DNA from: Oehlia diaphana
Taxonomy: Eukaryota > Glomeromycota > Glomeromycetes > Glomerales > Glomeraceae
DNA length: 31,542 nucleotides
Assembly: GCA_003833135.1 (NCBI GenBank)
Contig: QZLH01001024.1
Span: 15,111 to 46,652, forward strand
Direction: 5' to 3'
Each line of letters starts with the position of its first letter. The first letter of the stretch is position 1. Positions 20,735 to 31,405 of the stretch are shown here, in pieces. The notes under the pieces were generated by a model, which saw only the letters and a list, made by a program, of their open reading frames with translations, searched no databases and was not told the DNA's origin. The position numbers were made by a program, and so were the translations under genes.

Positions 20735-23700
20735 CTCTAATGAAAGCAATAGATGTAATGATAATATCTATAAGATATTCTAGAAGACCTACAAAAACAT
20801 ATAAAAGGATAAGTATAGTAATAGAAATAATAATAGAAAAATGTGTAAGGAAAAGTGGTAAACATATAATAGTGGGAAATGAAGAAATTTTATGAAATGG
20901 TTTGAAAAGTAAATGTAAAATCACCAAAATATTTAGCAATAAAATATTTTAAAGAATTATTATACTTGGAGGAAACAATAGCAAATGACACAGAAAGATG
21001 GAGAATGGAAAAGTTTCAGAGAAATTTTAATTACGGTACAGAAAATAAATATAGAATGTCATAAAAAAATAGTAAATTAACTGATGAGATAATAAAGGAA
21101 TTTGTAAAAGAAAAATTATTTGCAATATTGATCAGTGAAATGGATAATGATAAATTTGAAATAATAAGTTTAGATGAAAGTGAAATGGGTAGTGATGATG
21201 AAAAAAGTAAGGTGAAGAAAACTTCGATAAAAAGAAAAGTGAAAATACTGAATAATTGGGGTATTTGGGCATTAGAAGAAAATGTAAGCAGAGTAATAAA
21301 AATGGAATTTACAGATTATATATCAGAAATAAAATTTTGGGAAGAATACCAGAAAATACAAGAAAATTCCAATGAATATATGAAAGAAAAACTGGAAGAA
21401 TTAATGATAAAGATAGAAGATAAAAGAAATAAAATAAAAAGGAAATTGCAACAAATATTAGAATTAGGATTGAAAATAGACGAGGAAAATTTAGTACAAT
21501 TAAGAGTATGGGGATTATCATATGAATCGATTAAAAATTAGAGATTGATAATAAAATACCAATGGTTAATGAAAGAATTTATAGATAGAAAACAAGATGC
21601 AAGGAGATTGAATAAAATTAGAGAGAAAATAACACAGTATACAATTGATGGAGATAAAAAGGAAATATCAAAATTAATGGATTATATGAAGGAGAATGAA
21701 ATTGATACAAATGAAAAGGAATTGACAAGATTATGGAATATGGGCTATGAAATGGATAAAATCTTTGAAGATGAATTTTTGGAAAAATTCCATGAAATAA
21801 AAAATGAATTGGAACTTATTATTAGAAAGGAATTGGAATTATGGAAAAGTAGAAAAGAAAAAAAACCAGAAGTTGATGAAGAAATAAAAGAGTTGAACAC
21901 ATTATATGAAGTTATTACGGATCAAGATTATGAAATAGAAAAAGTTAATATCAAAAGACTACTCAGTTTAGAATTTGACCGCTATGAATTATTATTAGAT
22001 GGAATTATGAGACAATATTTGGAAAATAAAGAGAAGAATAATGAAGATATACAAAGAATTTTGATGCAATTAATGGAAACAAAAGGTTATGGAAGAGTAT
22101 CAGATAAAAAATTTGATGAATCTGATGAGTTCAATGAAACTGATGAATCCAACAGATCTGATGAATCTGAAGAACTAGAAAATACGAAAATGTTTGAAGA
22201 AATAATTAGAACAGATCTGAAAAAGTTGGGCTATGATGTGAAAATAGCGGAAATTGAAAGAATAAGAAAATTTGGAATACCAGCAGGGAAAATAACAACA
22301 TACGAATTTATGAAAAAATATCTGACAATATGGAATCTTGAAAACAAAGAAGTGGACAAACTGATTTTATAGTGAAGAAATGAAAATACAAAAGAATGTG
22401 AAAAATGTGAAGAGGAAAAATTAAAAAAGGAATTCAGAGTTGGAAAAGAAATTTGTGTAGAATGCGAAAAAATAATTGAAAAAGAAAATTTATCAGATGA
22501 TGAAGAAGAGAAAGAAAAAAGTATAAAAGGACCTGAAATTGGCTCAAGTAAAAAATCAAAAAGTAAAGAAAAAGATAAAAAACTGATAATACCAATAGTA
22601 CCAATAATACCAATAACATCAATAATACCAATAAAACCAAAAATAATAATGGGAGCAACAAGGAATGAAATGAGGAATGACTTAGCAACATTCGCAAATG
22701 TTTTATATGGACAAGATATAGGATTAAATTGGGCCGCTCCAGCACCACCAGCAATAATATTAACAGGATTACAAGGAGAAATCCAAAATAATACCAATGC
22801 AATTGGAAATTTAAACACCAATAGGAGAGCTATTGTAGAAATACCAATGTTTTATGCAAATAAAGGAGAAGATCCAGAAGAATGGGTAAATAAATTTGAA
22901 GAAACATTCACAGCAAATGGTTTAGGAAATGATGATGCACAAAAATTTAGAATTGCAAAAGCAAAATTGATGGGAGGAGCATCAAATTGGTTAAAAACTG
23001 AAGGAGTAAATATAGTAGATTGGAATGCTAATGTAAATAACAATCTCAGATTGAGAGTTAGAATAATTGAAAAATACGCAAGTGATGAAATTAAGGATAA
23101 ATAGTTGGAACAATTGGAAAGAATTAATCAAGGAAATGAAGATGTATCACAATATTTTACAAGATTTAAATATTTTGTGAAAAGAGCAGGAGGAGATAAC
23201 GCAGTAGCAGCAAATCAACAGAAAAGAATTTTTACTAGAGGGTTAAGATTAGAATTTATTAAGGATGTAACAATGAGTAATCCAGCTAATTTAAATGCAG
23301 CATTTCAAATAGCTAAAAATGTGAAAAGAGGTTTGAAAGCGTTAACCAATAAAGTACAACCAAAGGAAATTAGTAATAATATACCAAAAAGATAAGAACC
23401 TATTGTTCAAACAAGTGTGGGAGCAAAAGAAATAGATGATTTAACAAGCAGTTTTGAAAAAATGAAAATTATGGAATTGAAAAGGGAGAATAAAAGATTA
23501 AAAAATCTAACAAATCAATGGTATAGATGACCATTGCAAAGGAATCGACCAGTACCAGTATGTTATAAATGTAAGAGAATGGGACATTTTGCAAACAATT
23601 GTTTTGAAGGAAAAAATACACAAACAAATTACAGAGTAAATATGATGGACAGATATTACAATTATGATGATGAACACTATAATTATGATGAATATAACTA

Positions 23701-24019
23701 TGAAGAACTAAATTATAATCAAATATATCACATGAAAGACTATTATTATGACAATGATTGTTATGATGATAAGGAACCAAATTATTATGGAGACTATAGA
23801 TTATATGGACCAACAGAAAAAACAACTAAAAGCAAAAGAAAATCAAGAAGTACAAATCCATTAGTAGGAGATAAAAATATTGATAATGAAGAAAATTTTC
23901 AGGAAGAATTAGAGGAAGTTAGAAATAGAATGAATGAAGACATACCAAGCGGATTAACAATATCAAATTATAATATACCAGTTATAGAATACAATGAAAA
24001 TATACATGGCAACCAATAG
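20735..24019 (+). pseudogene. Gag-type polyprotein with helical-repeat N-terminal extension (copy 1)
   Basis: From 21128 to 24019 the coding sequence stays in one frame, interrupted by stops at 21539, 22370, 22373, 23102, 23393 and about 23528. The N-terminal extension holds a repeated helical motif at about 21440-21540, 21710-21800, 21930-22010 and 22230-22330 (for example KELTRLWNMGYEMDKI and IERIRKFGIPAGKITT). A CxxC..CxxC pair follows (CEKCEEEK, ICVECEKI; about 22396-22470) and an Ile-Pro-rich linker. The Retrotrans_gag-like region runs from about 22649 (FYANKGEDPEEWVNKFEETF; LMGGASNWL; VSQYFTRFKYFV). A CCHC knuckle CYKCKRMGHFANNC is at about 23562. A Tyr/Asp/Asn-rich tail follows. Gag would form the capsid around element RNA; the role of the extension is unknown. 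Confidence 0.7.
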
Positions 24020-25017
24020 AACCAGAAAATTTTGATTATAGCCAAGGACTGAAAACTGAGGATGGAAGGTATTATAAATCAAGATTTACAAAAGAAGGAA
24101 AAGCGTACTATCCTGGAATGAAAAAGATGAACATAGAAATTGGGTTAGACCAAAACCATCAGGAGAAAGAAAACTAAGAGAATATGGACTAAGATTAGTT
24201 GATGAAGTACCACTTTATAACATTATATAAAATGTAAGGGATACCAGAACAAATATAACTTTTGGACAATTGGTAAATGAAAATAACAAATATCACAGAC
24301 AATTAAAGGAAGGTATATACAAACCAAAGAATGTGAATAATGTATGACTACACTCGGTGAAAATAATAAAAAATGAGGAAAAAAGGACTACAGCAATGAG
24401 GGCAAAACTAGAAGTTGAGGATCAACTGATTAATGTTATAGTAAATACAGGAGCAACAGTAAGTGTAATAACGGATAAATTGAGAAGAAAATTAAATATA
24501 CCAATTTTTGGGAAAAGTAAGTTTAGATGTACAATAGCAAATGGACAAAAGATAGCAGCATTAGGAAAAGCAAATATAACCATAAGATACAGAGACGAAT
24601 TAGAAATAGTTCGGAAAATTGAAGTAATAAAATCTAGGGAAAAGGATTTAATTTTAGGAAACGATATATGAATATTATTCAAAACAAAAATAAATTATGA
24701 GGAAGAAATTATGGAAGTTGAAGAAGAAGGAGAAATAATAACAATTCCAATAAAATATGAAAGGGAAATAATATATGAAAGTGAAGAAAGTGAGGACAAA
24801 TATAAAAGTAATGATGAAAGAAAAGTATAGAAAAAGTAAAATTTATAAGTGAAGAAGTAGACAAATTATTAAGACAAGGAAAAATAAGGAAATCAAAAAG
24901 TCTATAGAATTCACCTGTAACATTAGCAGGGAAAAAGACTAGAAAATATAGATTTTGTATTGATTATAGAAAATTAAATAAGGAGACAGTAATGGATAGT
25001 TACCCATTACTAAGGAT
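24020..25017 (+). pseudogene. Retroelement protease and truncated reverse transcriptase (copy 1)
   Basis: This lies in a different frame from gag. After a spacer with stops, LEVEDQLINVIVNTGATVSV (about 24402-24460) is the retropepsin active-site region, with Asn where DTGA is expected. KSREKDLILGNDI ends the domain with the usual hydrophobic-hydrophobic-G-N-D pattern. RT follows: VDKLLRQGKIRKSKS, NSPVTLAGKKTRKYRFCIDY and RKLNKETVMDSYPLLRM at about 24860-25015, corresponding to the first RT blocks. The sequence then changes abruptly at about 25018, so the catalytic YxDD region is absent. Non-functional. Confidence 0.75.
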
Positions 25018-25559
25018 GGTGCCGCAAATAGGTAATTGCAGAATAATTGCGATTTATGGTATTGCAGAACATTGTGAATTTTGGAGTTGAATTATCTGCA
25101 ATTCTGTAATTAGCAATTATCAGCAATTCCACAAGTATTCCGCAATTCGCAAATATTCCACTATTTATATCATATCATATGATACATGTAGATAGGGAAT
25201 TTAAATTTGTAGATTTGTCAATTAATCTTTTATCAATTAATTAATTGGGAAAGAATCATTGATTAATTAAATAATTTAACTTTTTATCACAAAAAATTTT
25301 TTTTTGCTAAAATTTAATAAAACCATGTAATTGACATTAAAATTTGAGATGTTACTGGTTAATTAATTAATATATCTTCATATAGTTTATATTCGCAAAT
25401 TTTTTTTATTATTATAACAACATAACGAAGCTATATAATTGAGACAAATTTTTATTGTTAGAAAATTCTCAAATAGTAATTTTAAAGTAGATGGTTATAG
25501 ATTTAATGCGTTAGTTAAAGCAATTCCCATAAAGAATTACTCGAGCAATCCTTCGAGTC
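25018..25559. other. AT-rich DNA with a TTGC/GCAA-rich repeat block
   Basis: 25018-25165 is full of GCAAT and ATTGC words (GCAGAATAATTGCGATT, GCAATTATCAGCAATTCC, CCGCAATTCGCAAATATTCC), partly in inverted orientation, suggesting a small repetitive insertion at the point where the RT is cut. The rest (25166-25559) is plain AT-rich DNA with no gene that I can see. Confidence 0.45.
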
Positions 25560-26520
25560 CTCCTAATCTTTCTAATCCAGAAATTTAAATTTTAACATTT
25601 CTATTAAAAAATTTCAAATATACCATTTTCTTCTAAGGTTTGTACTAATTGTGCAATAATTGAACGTTTTTGACCTTGATTTTATTTAATATATGATTTA
25701 TAATTTATATTATTTTATTTTATACTTAAAAAGACTTACTAATTATGGCTAAATCATTCTATATACAGATGAGTAAGAATTTTTAAAAGAAAAAGGAGAA
25801 TTAAACATAGTTCTAGAAGTTGATAAATCACAATAACCCAATAATATGGCAGAATTATTAGCAAACCACATTCCTAAAATAAAAAATAATAAATAATAAT
25901 TAATTTTTTTCTAAAAAAGATTTTCAATTCCACTCTCTCTATTTAAAAAAGATCAGTACTTACTTTCGTTAAATCTACTATACTTTTCTTGATTACCATT
26001 TTGTATTATACCACACATATCACAACTAAATAAACAAAAATTACTATTTTCATTAATAAACCGTTGAGGATTACAACTAATTTTTATACCATAGAACAAT
26101 AACTTCTTTGGCTATGAGCTGCTGATCGGTTATAATTTTTTAGTAACCACATCGTAAGAAAATTCTTCATAAATTGGAATTTGAGATCGAGGATCATGAA
26201 AATGAGATTTAATTTAAAACTGGAATCGTACCTATAAAAATAATAGTCAGTTAAAAATATAATAAATATATACAGTATTTCATTTAAATTCAAAACATAC
26301 CATTAAATTCTCCAGCTTCTTTACTTAATAGTAGTTAAACTTTTATCTTAAAAAAAAAATAATTTATTAATTATTAAAACTTAACAATTTATGTTATGAA
26401 AGTAATAAAACTAGTTTCACAAATAAAAATATTTTATTTTTATTTTATACCTGGTTTTGAAGATGAAGAGAAACGGGAGCAGCCTGTAGAACTAATCAGC
26501 CTAAAGCTGGAAAAGATTAT
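25560..26520 (-). pseudogene. PARP-like ADP-ribosyltransferase remnant
   Basis: Minus strand. An exon at 26231-25964 reads HFHDPRSQIPIYEEFSYDVV and then LFYGIKISCNPQRF, SCDMCGIIQNGNQEKYSRFN. After an intron (25963-25874, GTAAGT..TTTAG) it continues ERMWFANNSAILLGYCDLST with SRTMF. The order, a FHGT-like box (here FYGI, His replaced by Tyr), Cys-rich CxxC, then RMWFA..GYC, resembles PARP-superfamily catalytic regions as I know them from fungal PARP-like proteins. At least three in-frame stops lie before the FYGI box and one follows at 25749-25751. Short upstream pieces (about 26300-26350 and 26455-26520) may be further exons. PARP-type enzymes transfer ADP-ribose from NAD+; this copy lacks the usual His and is broken. 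The family call is tentative. Confidence 0.4.
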
Positions 26521-26648
26521 ATAATAGAAGTGATATAAAAATAAAACTATCTAAATGATAGGTCTTGTGATTAAAATAGTTCTCATGATTAAAATAGAAA
26601 AAAGAAAATAAATCTATATTATCGAAGAAAAGTTATCCCTATGGGATT

Positions 26649-26993
26649 CTCATGATCCTGAATGTAAAAAGTTACTCAATATCCATCTGATGTGTGTCGT
26701 AAGGTTGTGTAATACCCCCAAATGGTCATACGGGAAAGATGAAGGATGGTGATTAATGTTAGTATAGTGAACAGCTCTTGCTTTTACTTGAAAAGCAGAA
26801 CCATCAGATCCACTCTGAATAGGGATGTGCTGGGAGTATCGCTTGTGGTAAGTTTTCTTTTTCCTCATGGAAATCCCAATAGTTTTTCCCATTCTTTGAA
26901 ATGTTGACGTCTATTATTCCATATATGAGCAATCTCTGATGTGATATAGTTCATGAAAGAGTGAAAAGCCTGATAACGAACTTTTTCTTTCAT
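26649..26993 (-). pseudogene. Unrecognised broken open frame
   Basis: On the minus strand an ATG at 26993 opens MKEKVRYQAFHSFMNYITSE followed by IAHIWNNRRQHFKEWEKLLG, then a stop after GFP (about 26866). A second frame (26892-26650) overlaps and contains RYSQHIPIQSGSDGSAFQVK. Base composition is less AT-rich than the flanks. The two frames probably derive from one protein with a frameshift. I do not recognise it. Confidence 0.3.
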
Positions 26994-27255
26994 ACAAAAT
27001 TTATAAATATATAAGATAGGTTTTTTGGGGTTAAATGGTATATTAACAAATAAAATGAGTGATTTTTGGAAAGAATAGTGTTCAAATTAGTCAAAATATA
27101 GGTAAGTTATCGATTATTTCTATTAAAGAAGACAAAGGAGCATCATTAATATCTTTGATGGTGGCATACAATATGTGTTTGTATTTGATCAATAAATTAC
27201 GACAGAGGCTTATATATTCATTATTGTCGGAAAGTAGTTAACATTGCATATACAG

Positions 27256-27665
27256 TGTAACTCTTGAAACTAGGTTAATCACGTAATTGGATAAATATTC
27301 AACCGAACTGATGGATAATAATTAAAAGAAATGATAGAATATAGTTATACAATATTATTTATAGCTATTTATTTTTAGAACAGTTTTAGTTATAAATAGT
27401 TCATTTTATTTTTAGATTAGTTTTATTTATAGTTTTATTTAGTTAGTCGTTAGAAGAAATAGGTGGTGCAGCAAGAGAATAGGTAGAAATAGTTTCTTAT
27501 AGTTCTAGCAAAATCTTTAAAAGAAAGTTAGAATATAGGAGAATAATTTTTATTAAATTGTTATAAATAGGTGTGGGATTCAATAGGAATTCTGCAGTCT
27601 TAAACTCACACAGTTTTTGATTCAAATAAAATTATTAATTATTAAAAGTTATTTTGAATATGCTC
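27256..27665 (+). repeat. LTR-like region of retroelement copy 2
   Basis: Begins TGTAACTCTTG and can be ended at CTCA near 27665. TATAAATAG occurs at about 27393 and again at 27562, and AAATAAAATT (poly(A)-type) near 27626. The stretch TATAAATAGG to AATAAAA parallels the one at 17812-17845 in copy 1. Boundaries are uncertain because no matching second LTR is in the window. Confidence 0.45.
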
Positions 27666-28814
27666 ATAGTTTGCCTGAAAGTTAATTAATAATAAGTTCA
27701 GATAAAATAAAGTATGGGGAAACTCTCTGAGTTTGAAATTAATGGAATGAAAATAATGAAAAGATAATAAAATATGGGAGAACTATTGCAGTTTATAATA
27801 AGAAATAATGTAAAAATGAAAATCTAAACCAAGCAAGAAATAAAGTACAAGAAAAAAGAATAATAAAATACTTGTTTATCCACGGATGGCAGACATGGGT
27901 GACAATTTGGTGCATGCTCCAAGAAGGAAATGATTTTACTTTGTATTATCATTCTGACTATTCTCATATAGTCGGATATCTGTGTGGTATTTCTAGAAGA
28001 TCTGGACTTAAGTCAAAATAACTAAAAATATAAGAAAGAAGTATAATCAAAGCAGTTATTGCTTGTAATTAGGAGATTTATTAGGAAATTATGAAATTTA
28101 TTATGAGAAAATAAAAGTATCTATGAGAAAGATGATAGTAGGATGATAAAAGATCATCTGAGTAAAAGAAAATACATTAAATGATGTATAAGCCTGATAA
28201 ATAAGAAAAAAAAGTGAATAGGAGATAATTATTGTAAAATAAAAGAAAGATAATTATCAAAGTTAAAGGAGATAATTCTGTGAAATTATCAGAGTTAAGA
28301 TAGTCATTACAATTATTGTAAAATATGACTATATGAGAAAGATAAAAGTCATATTAAGATTTTACGACAGAAAAGTAAATCAAAGTTATAAAACACAAAA
28401 GTTGCAGGTAAACTACAAACCCAAGTAGTTGCGTGAAAACCTTTAAAACACAAGTGGTTGTGTGAGAACCTTAAAAATACCCTAGATTGTAAGTTGTGGG
28501 TTAAACTGTAATAAACCTTCTAAACTGAAGTTGTGGATAAATCTGTGTCAAACCCTCATGTTATATCATATTATATTTTGGAAAGACTTGCTGGTCAAGT
28601 GAAATAGTAAAAATTACAAGTAATAATTGAGAAATTATAAGAAATAAGTAATAAATATATGAAGTAATAAAAGAAAATTATTAGTAATAAACCCATAAAC
28701 TACTACTATACTTCTATAAAGAAGGTAAAAGCAAGCCCTGTATAGGTTGCTAAATATAAAAAGAACAAAATTGTATTGCAAAAAGGAAATAAAACACATT
28801 TAAGAAATAATAAA
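27666..28814 (+). other. Leader of retroelement copy 2
   Basis: AT-rich, no open frame of note. A duplicated unit lies at about 27708-27800 (TATGGGGAAACTCTCTGAGT and TATGGGAGAACTATTGCAGT). TTGGTGCATGCTCCAAGAAG at about 27912 is shared with the leader of copy 1. At about 28390-28550 short phrases recur (AAAACACAAAAGTTG, AAAACACAAGTGGTTG and TAAACTGTAATAAACC), suggesting old internal duplications. Confidence 0.45.
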
Positions 28815-29126
28815 ATGGAAGTACCAATTTTCCAAGAAATTAATGGAGAAGACTTCATCAAAATAAAAGGTGAAATAACGTGTAAACATTATAAAGAAGT
28901 AATTGAAGAAAAGACGTTAAAGAAGTTTAATTATTTCAAAGTTAGGGAAGAAAGTTTGAGAAATAAAGTAGAAACATTATGTAATAAATATTTTACGGAG
29001 GGAATATTATATATTAACGAACATGAAGAAAAGTATATGTACAAAAAAACGAATGAATTACGAATAAGAGGATGTAAAATAAGTGCATATAGAAATAATC
29101 AGAAAATTTATGAACGAAGGAACTGA
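28815..29126 (+). CDS. Small Lys/Glu-rich open frame in retroelement copy 2 leader
   Basis: The ATG at 28815 (MEVPIFQEINGEDFIKIKGE) opens 103 residues; the frame is open further upstream without an ATG. The protein is basic and acidic in alternation, with a single ITCKHYKEV Cys motif, and looks helical. No counterpart is visible at the same place in copy 1. It precedes the polyprotein ATG by about 260 bp. I do not recognise it; it may be an accessory frame of the element or chance. Confidence 0.35.
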   Translation: MEVPIFQEINGEDFIKIKGEITCKHYKEVIEEKTLKKFNYFKVREESLRNKVETLCNKYFTEGILYINEHEEKYMYKKTNELRIRGCKISAYRNNQKIYERRN

Positions 29127-29385
29127 AAATAACATGAAAATAAATACAATAATGGAAAGTAAAGAACAAAGAATTGTTTGAAAAGACATTAAACCAATAA
29201 AAAATAATGAGAATTAAGAAATAAAGGAATGTAAAATGAGAATATAATTGTAAACGTAAAAAAAAAGAAATTAAATAAAAATAAAGAAAGAAGTGTATTA
29301 GTAAAGGAATATTTAAATAAATACCAAATATAAATAAACGAAAAATATCAAATAAAAATATTTTCGCAAAGTAAAATAAATTAAA

Positions 29386-30960
29386 ATGGCTGATATATAT
29401 GACGCATTAGAAGAAATTAAAAATAAATATGAAATAGAGAAACATATTGAATCAAGAGAAGAGTATCAAACAGATCCATCATGTTTAAAATGTTACAGAA
29501 TTAACGAAGGAGAAGAATCTGAAATGTTTAAGAAATTTTGAAAAGTTTTTCAAAAAGTAATATTAGAAGCGATAAGTTATAATAAGAATACAATTGAAAA
29601 ATGGTTAGAATATGTAAAATTAACAAGAAAAGAAGGAGAAATATATTCTTCCAGTAGAAAAAAGAGATCTAAAGAATTAATAAAAATAAGAAAAAAAGGA
29701 GAAAAATTAATAGATGTAATTATAGCATCAATCAGATATAGAAATAGGAGATTATAGAAAAATGGGAATTACATCAGTAATAAAAGTGATCTGTGAACAT
29801 TATGTATTTTACGAAGATGATAACATGACATTAGACGATAAAGTAGAAGAAAATTTATTAGAAAATAGAGAATTATTAACGTATAGATATATCATAGAAG
29901 ATGATGAATTAGACATGAGATTCACAAAATTTGAAGAATGGCTAGAAGAAACAGGAATAGCAGAAGTTAAAAATAGAGGATATAATATGATGAAATATTT
30001 TAAAGAAATATTACATATGGAGGAAAGTATAGCTGAAAAAGAAAATAGAGAAAAAGTTAAGAAATTTCAGAAAAGTATAACATACAAAGTGGTGGAACAA
30101 TAAATATGGAAAAATATGGGAAAGCGATGAAATTACAGATATGATAATAACAAAAATTATTGAAGAAAAAGGTTTTATCGAAGAATATAGTGATGTAAAA
30201 GAATTAATAAGTTCTGATGATACAGAAGAATCAGAAAATTTGGACGAATATTTTGAAATGATATTAAGAAATTATTGGATAGAAAATAGTTATGAAATTG
30301 ATATTAAAGAAATAATACAAATATTGGATTTTGGAATAAAACATAAAATAATGAAAACTAAAGATTTTATGGAATATTATGTAACGATCAAAGAATTAGA
30401 TAATGAAGAAATAATTAAAGAACTTAAGAAATGGTATAACACGAATATAATAGAATGTCCATTATGTCAAAAGATGATATTAATAAAAGAAACAATGGAT
30501 TATAATAAAGAATTTGAAGGAAGAATATGTAAAAGCTGTTTTGAGAAAGAAGAAAATAACAATAAAATAAAATTAAGAATAGAAAGAATAATGAAAATAT
30601 GTGAAACATTAAAAGTTGAAACAACAAGAGAAGAAATAATACAATTATTAAAGATGGGATATGAAGATAAGAAATTTAGAGTTGGGGATTTATAAAATTA
30701 TTCCAGAAAAATAAAAATGAGTTAGAAGAAGTTATAAAAGAAATATTAGACAAAAACCTAAAGAAAGAAATAAACACAGAAGAAAATGAAAATGAAGAAA
30801 CAACAAATGAAATTACAGAAACGGAAGAAAAATTAAGAAAAATAAAAGGATTGATCAAATACTTAGAAATTGAGGCTACTGAAGGAGAATTACTAATGTT
30901 AATACAAATGGGATATACAGATAGTAATATCATAAGTAAAGATTTTATAGAAAAATTTTA
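29386..30960 (+). pseudogene. N-terminal extension of retroelement polyprotein (copy 2)
   Basis: MADIYDALEEIKNKYEIEKH at 29386 and PSCLKCY match the start of copy 1. A nonsense codon at 29539 and frameshifts near 29757, 30110 and 30700 break it. KYFKEILHMEESIAE (about 29995) aligns with KYFKELLYLEETIAN of copy 1. Repeated helical motifs are IKEIIQILDFGIKHKIMKT (about 30307), REEIIQLLKMGYEDKKFRV (about 30630) and EGELLMLIQMGYTDSNIIS (about 30880). A CPLC..CKSC pair lies at 30457-30540. The sequence ends at FIEKF-stop near 30960, before any gag, protease or RT, so this copy is 3'-truncated or continues elsewhere. Confidence 0.65.
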
Positions 30961-31147
30961 AAATATTTATGATCTCTCTTGGCGTTCAGAAGAGGTTACT
31001 TTATTTTATTTTAATAATTTATTTTACTATAAATTTTTCCTAATTCTGATTTTACTTATTTTTACATTTTAGTTGAGACTTTTATTAAGAAATGTTCTCG
31101 ATAAACATATATGAGTGGGCCAAACGGTGCAGCAATTGTGATCTCAG

Positions 31148-31357
31148 AACTATGACGATGAGATACAATGCTATAATAGAGTCCCACCGGATGATGCTTT
31201 TAATTGGTCATTTATCAAACAATCAGATATGGTATACAACACAGAATATACAGCAGATGATGACGATTTAAATTTTGATGATGATGAATTAGATGCAATT
31301 TTGGCGAATAAGAAAGATATGAGGAAAAAATCAGGAAGTTTTATGCAAGAAGATTAA
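31148..31357 (+). CDS. Acidic C-terminal exon of an unrecognised gene
   Basis: From a possible splice acceptor (CTCAG ending at 31147) the frame reads NYDDEIQCYNRVPPDDAFNW, then FIKQSDMVYNTEYTADDDDL, an acidic stretch, DAILANKKDMRKKSGSF and MQED, with TAA at 31355-31357: 69 residues. Upstream the same frame has a TGA at 31139, so it is either an exon or the end of a broken gene. Another frame covering 31105-31160 (EWAKRCSNCDLRTM) may represent the preceding part with a frameshift. I do not recognise the family. Confidence 0.35.
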   Translation, partial: NYDDEIQCYNRVPPDDAFNWSFIKQSDMVYNTEYTADDDDLNFDDDELDAILANKKDMRKKSGSFMQED

Positions 31358-31405
31358 TAGTTAGAATCAGATTTTTATTTTATTATTATTTTTACTCTTT
31401 TTTTA

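Larger units (their letters stand above)
17597..25017 (+). mobile_element. Gypsy-type LTR retroelement copy 1, decayed and 3'-truncated
   Basis: In order: LTR-like region, leader of about 1.5 kb containing a MITE, gag-type polyprotein with a long N-terminal extension, protease and the start of reverse transcriptase. The body stops at 25017 just after the first RT blocks; the rest of RT, RNase H and integrase are missing, as is the 3' LTR. Gag and its extension (21128-24019) lie in a single frame broken by about six nonsense codons; protease/RT is in another frame. Gypsy membership rests on the order protease then RT and on the RT block sequence. Confidence 0.7.

Noticed and set aside
22231..22821. 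Two long antisense open frames opposite the gag extension
   Set aside because: They are shadows of a Lys/Glu/Ile-rich coding strand; Ser/Phe/Leu-rich antisense translations are expected.
23102..23104. TAG between two parts of gag as programmed readthrough
   Set aside because: The same frame has at least five other stops and the protease lacks its Asp, so ordinary decay is the simpler explanation.
23469..23825. Antisense open frame rich in His and Asn
   Set aside because: Complement of the Tyr/Asp/Asn-rich gag tail, which has the CCHC knuckle in its own frame.
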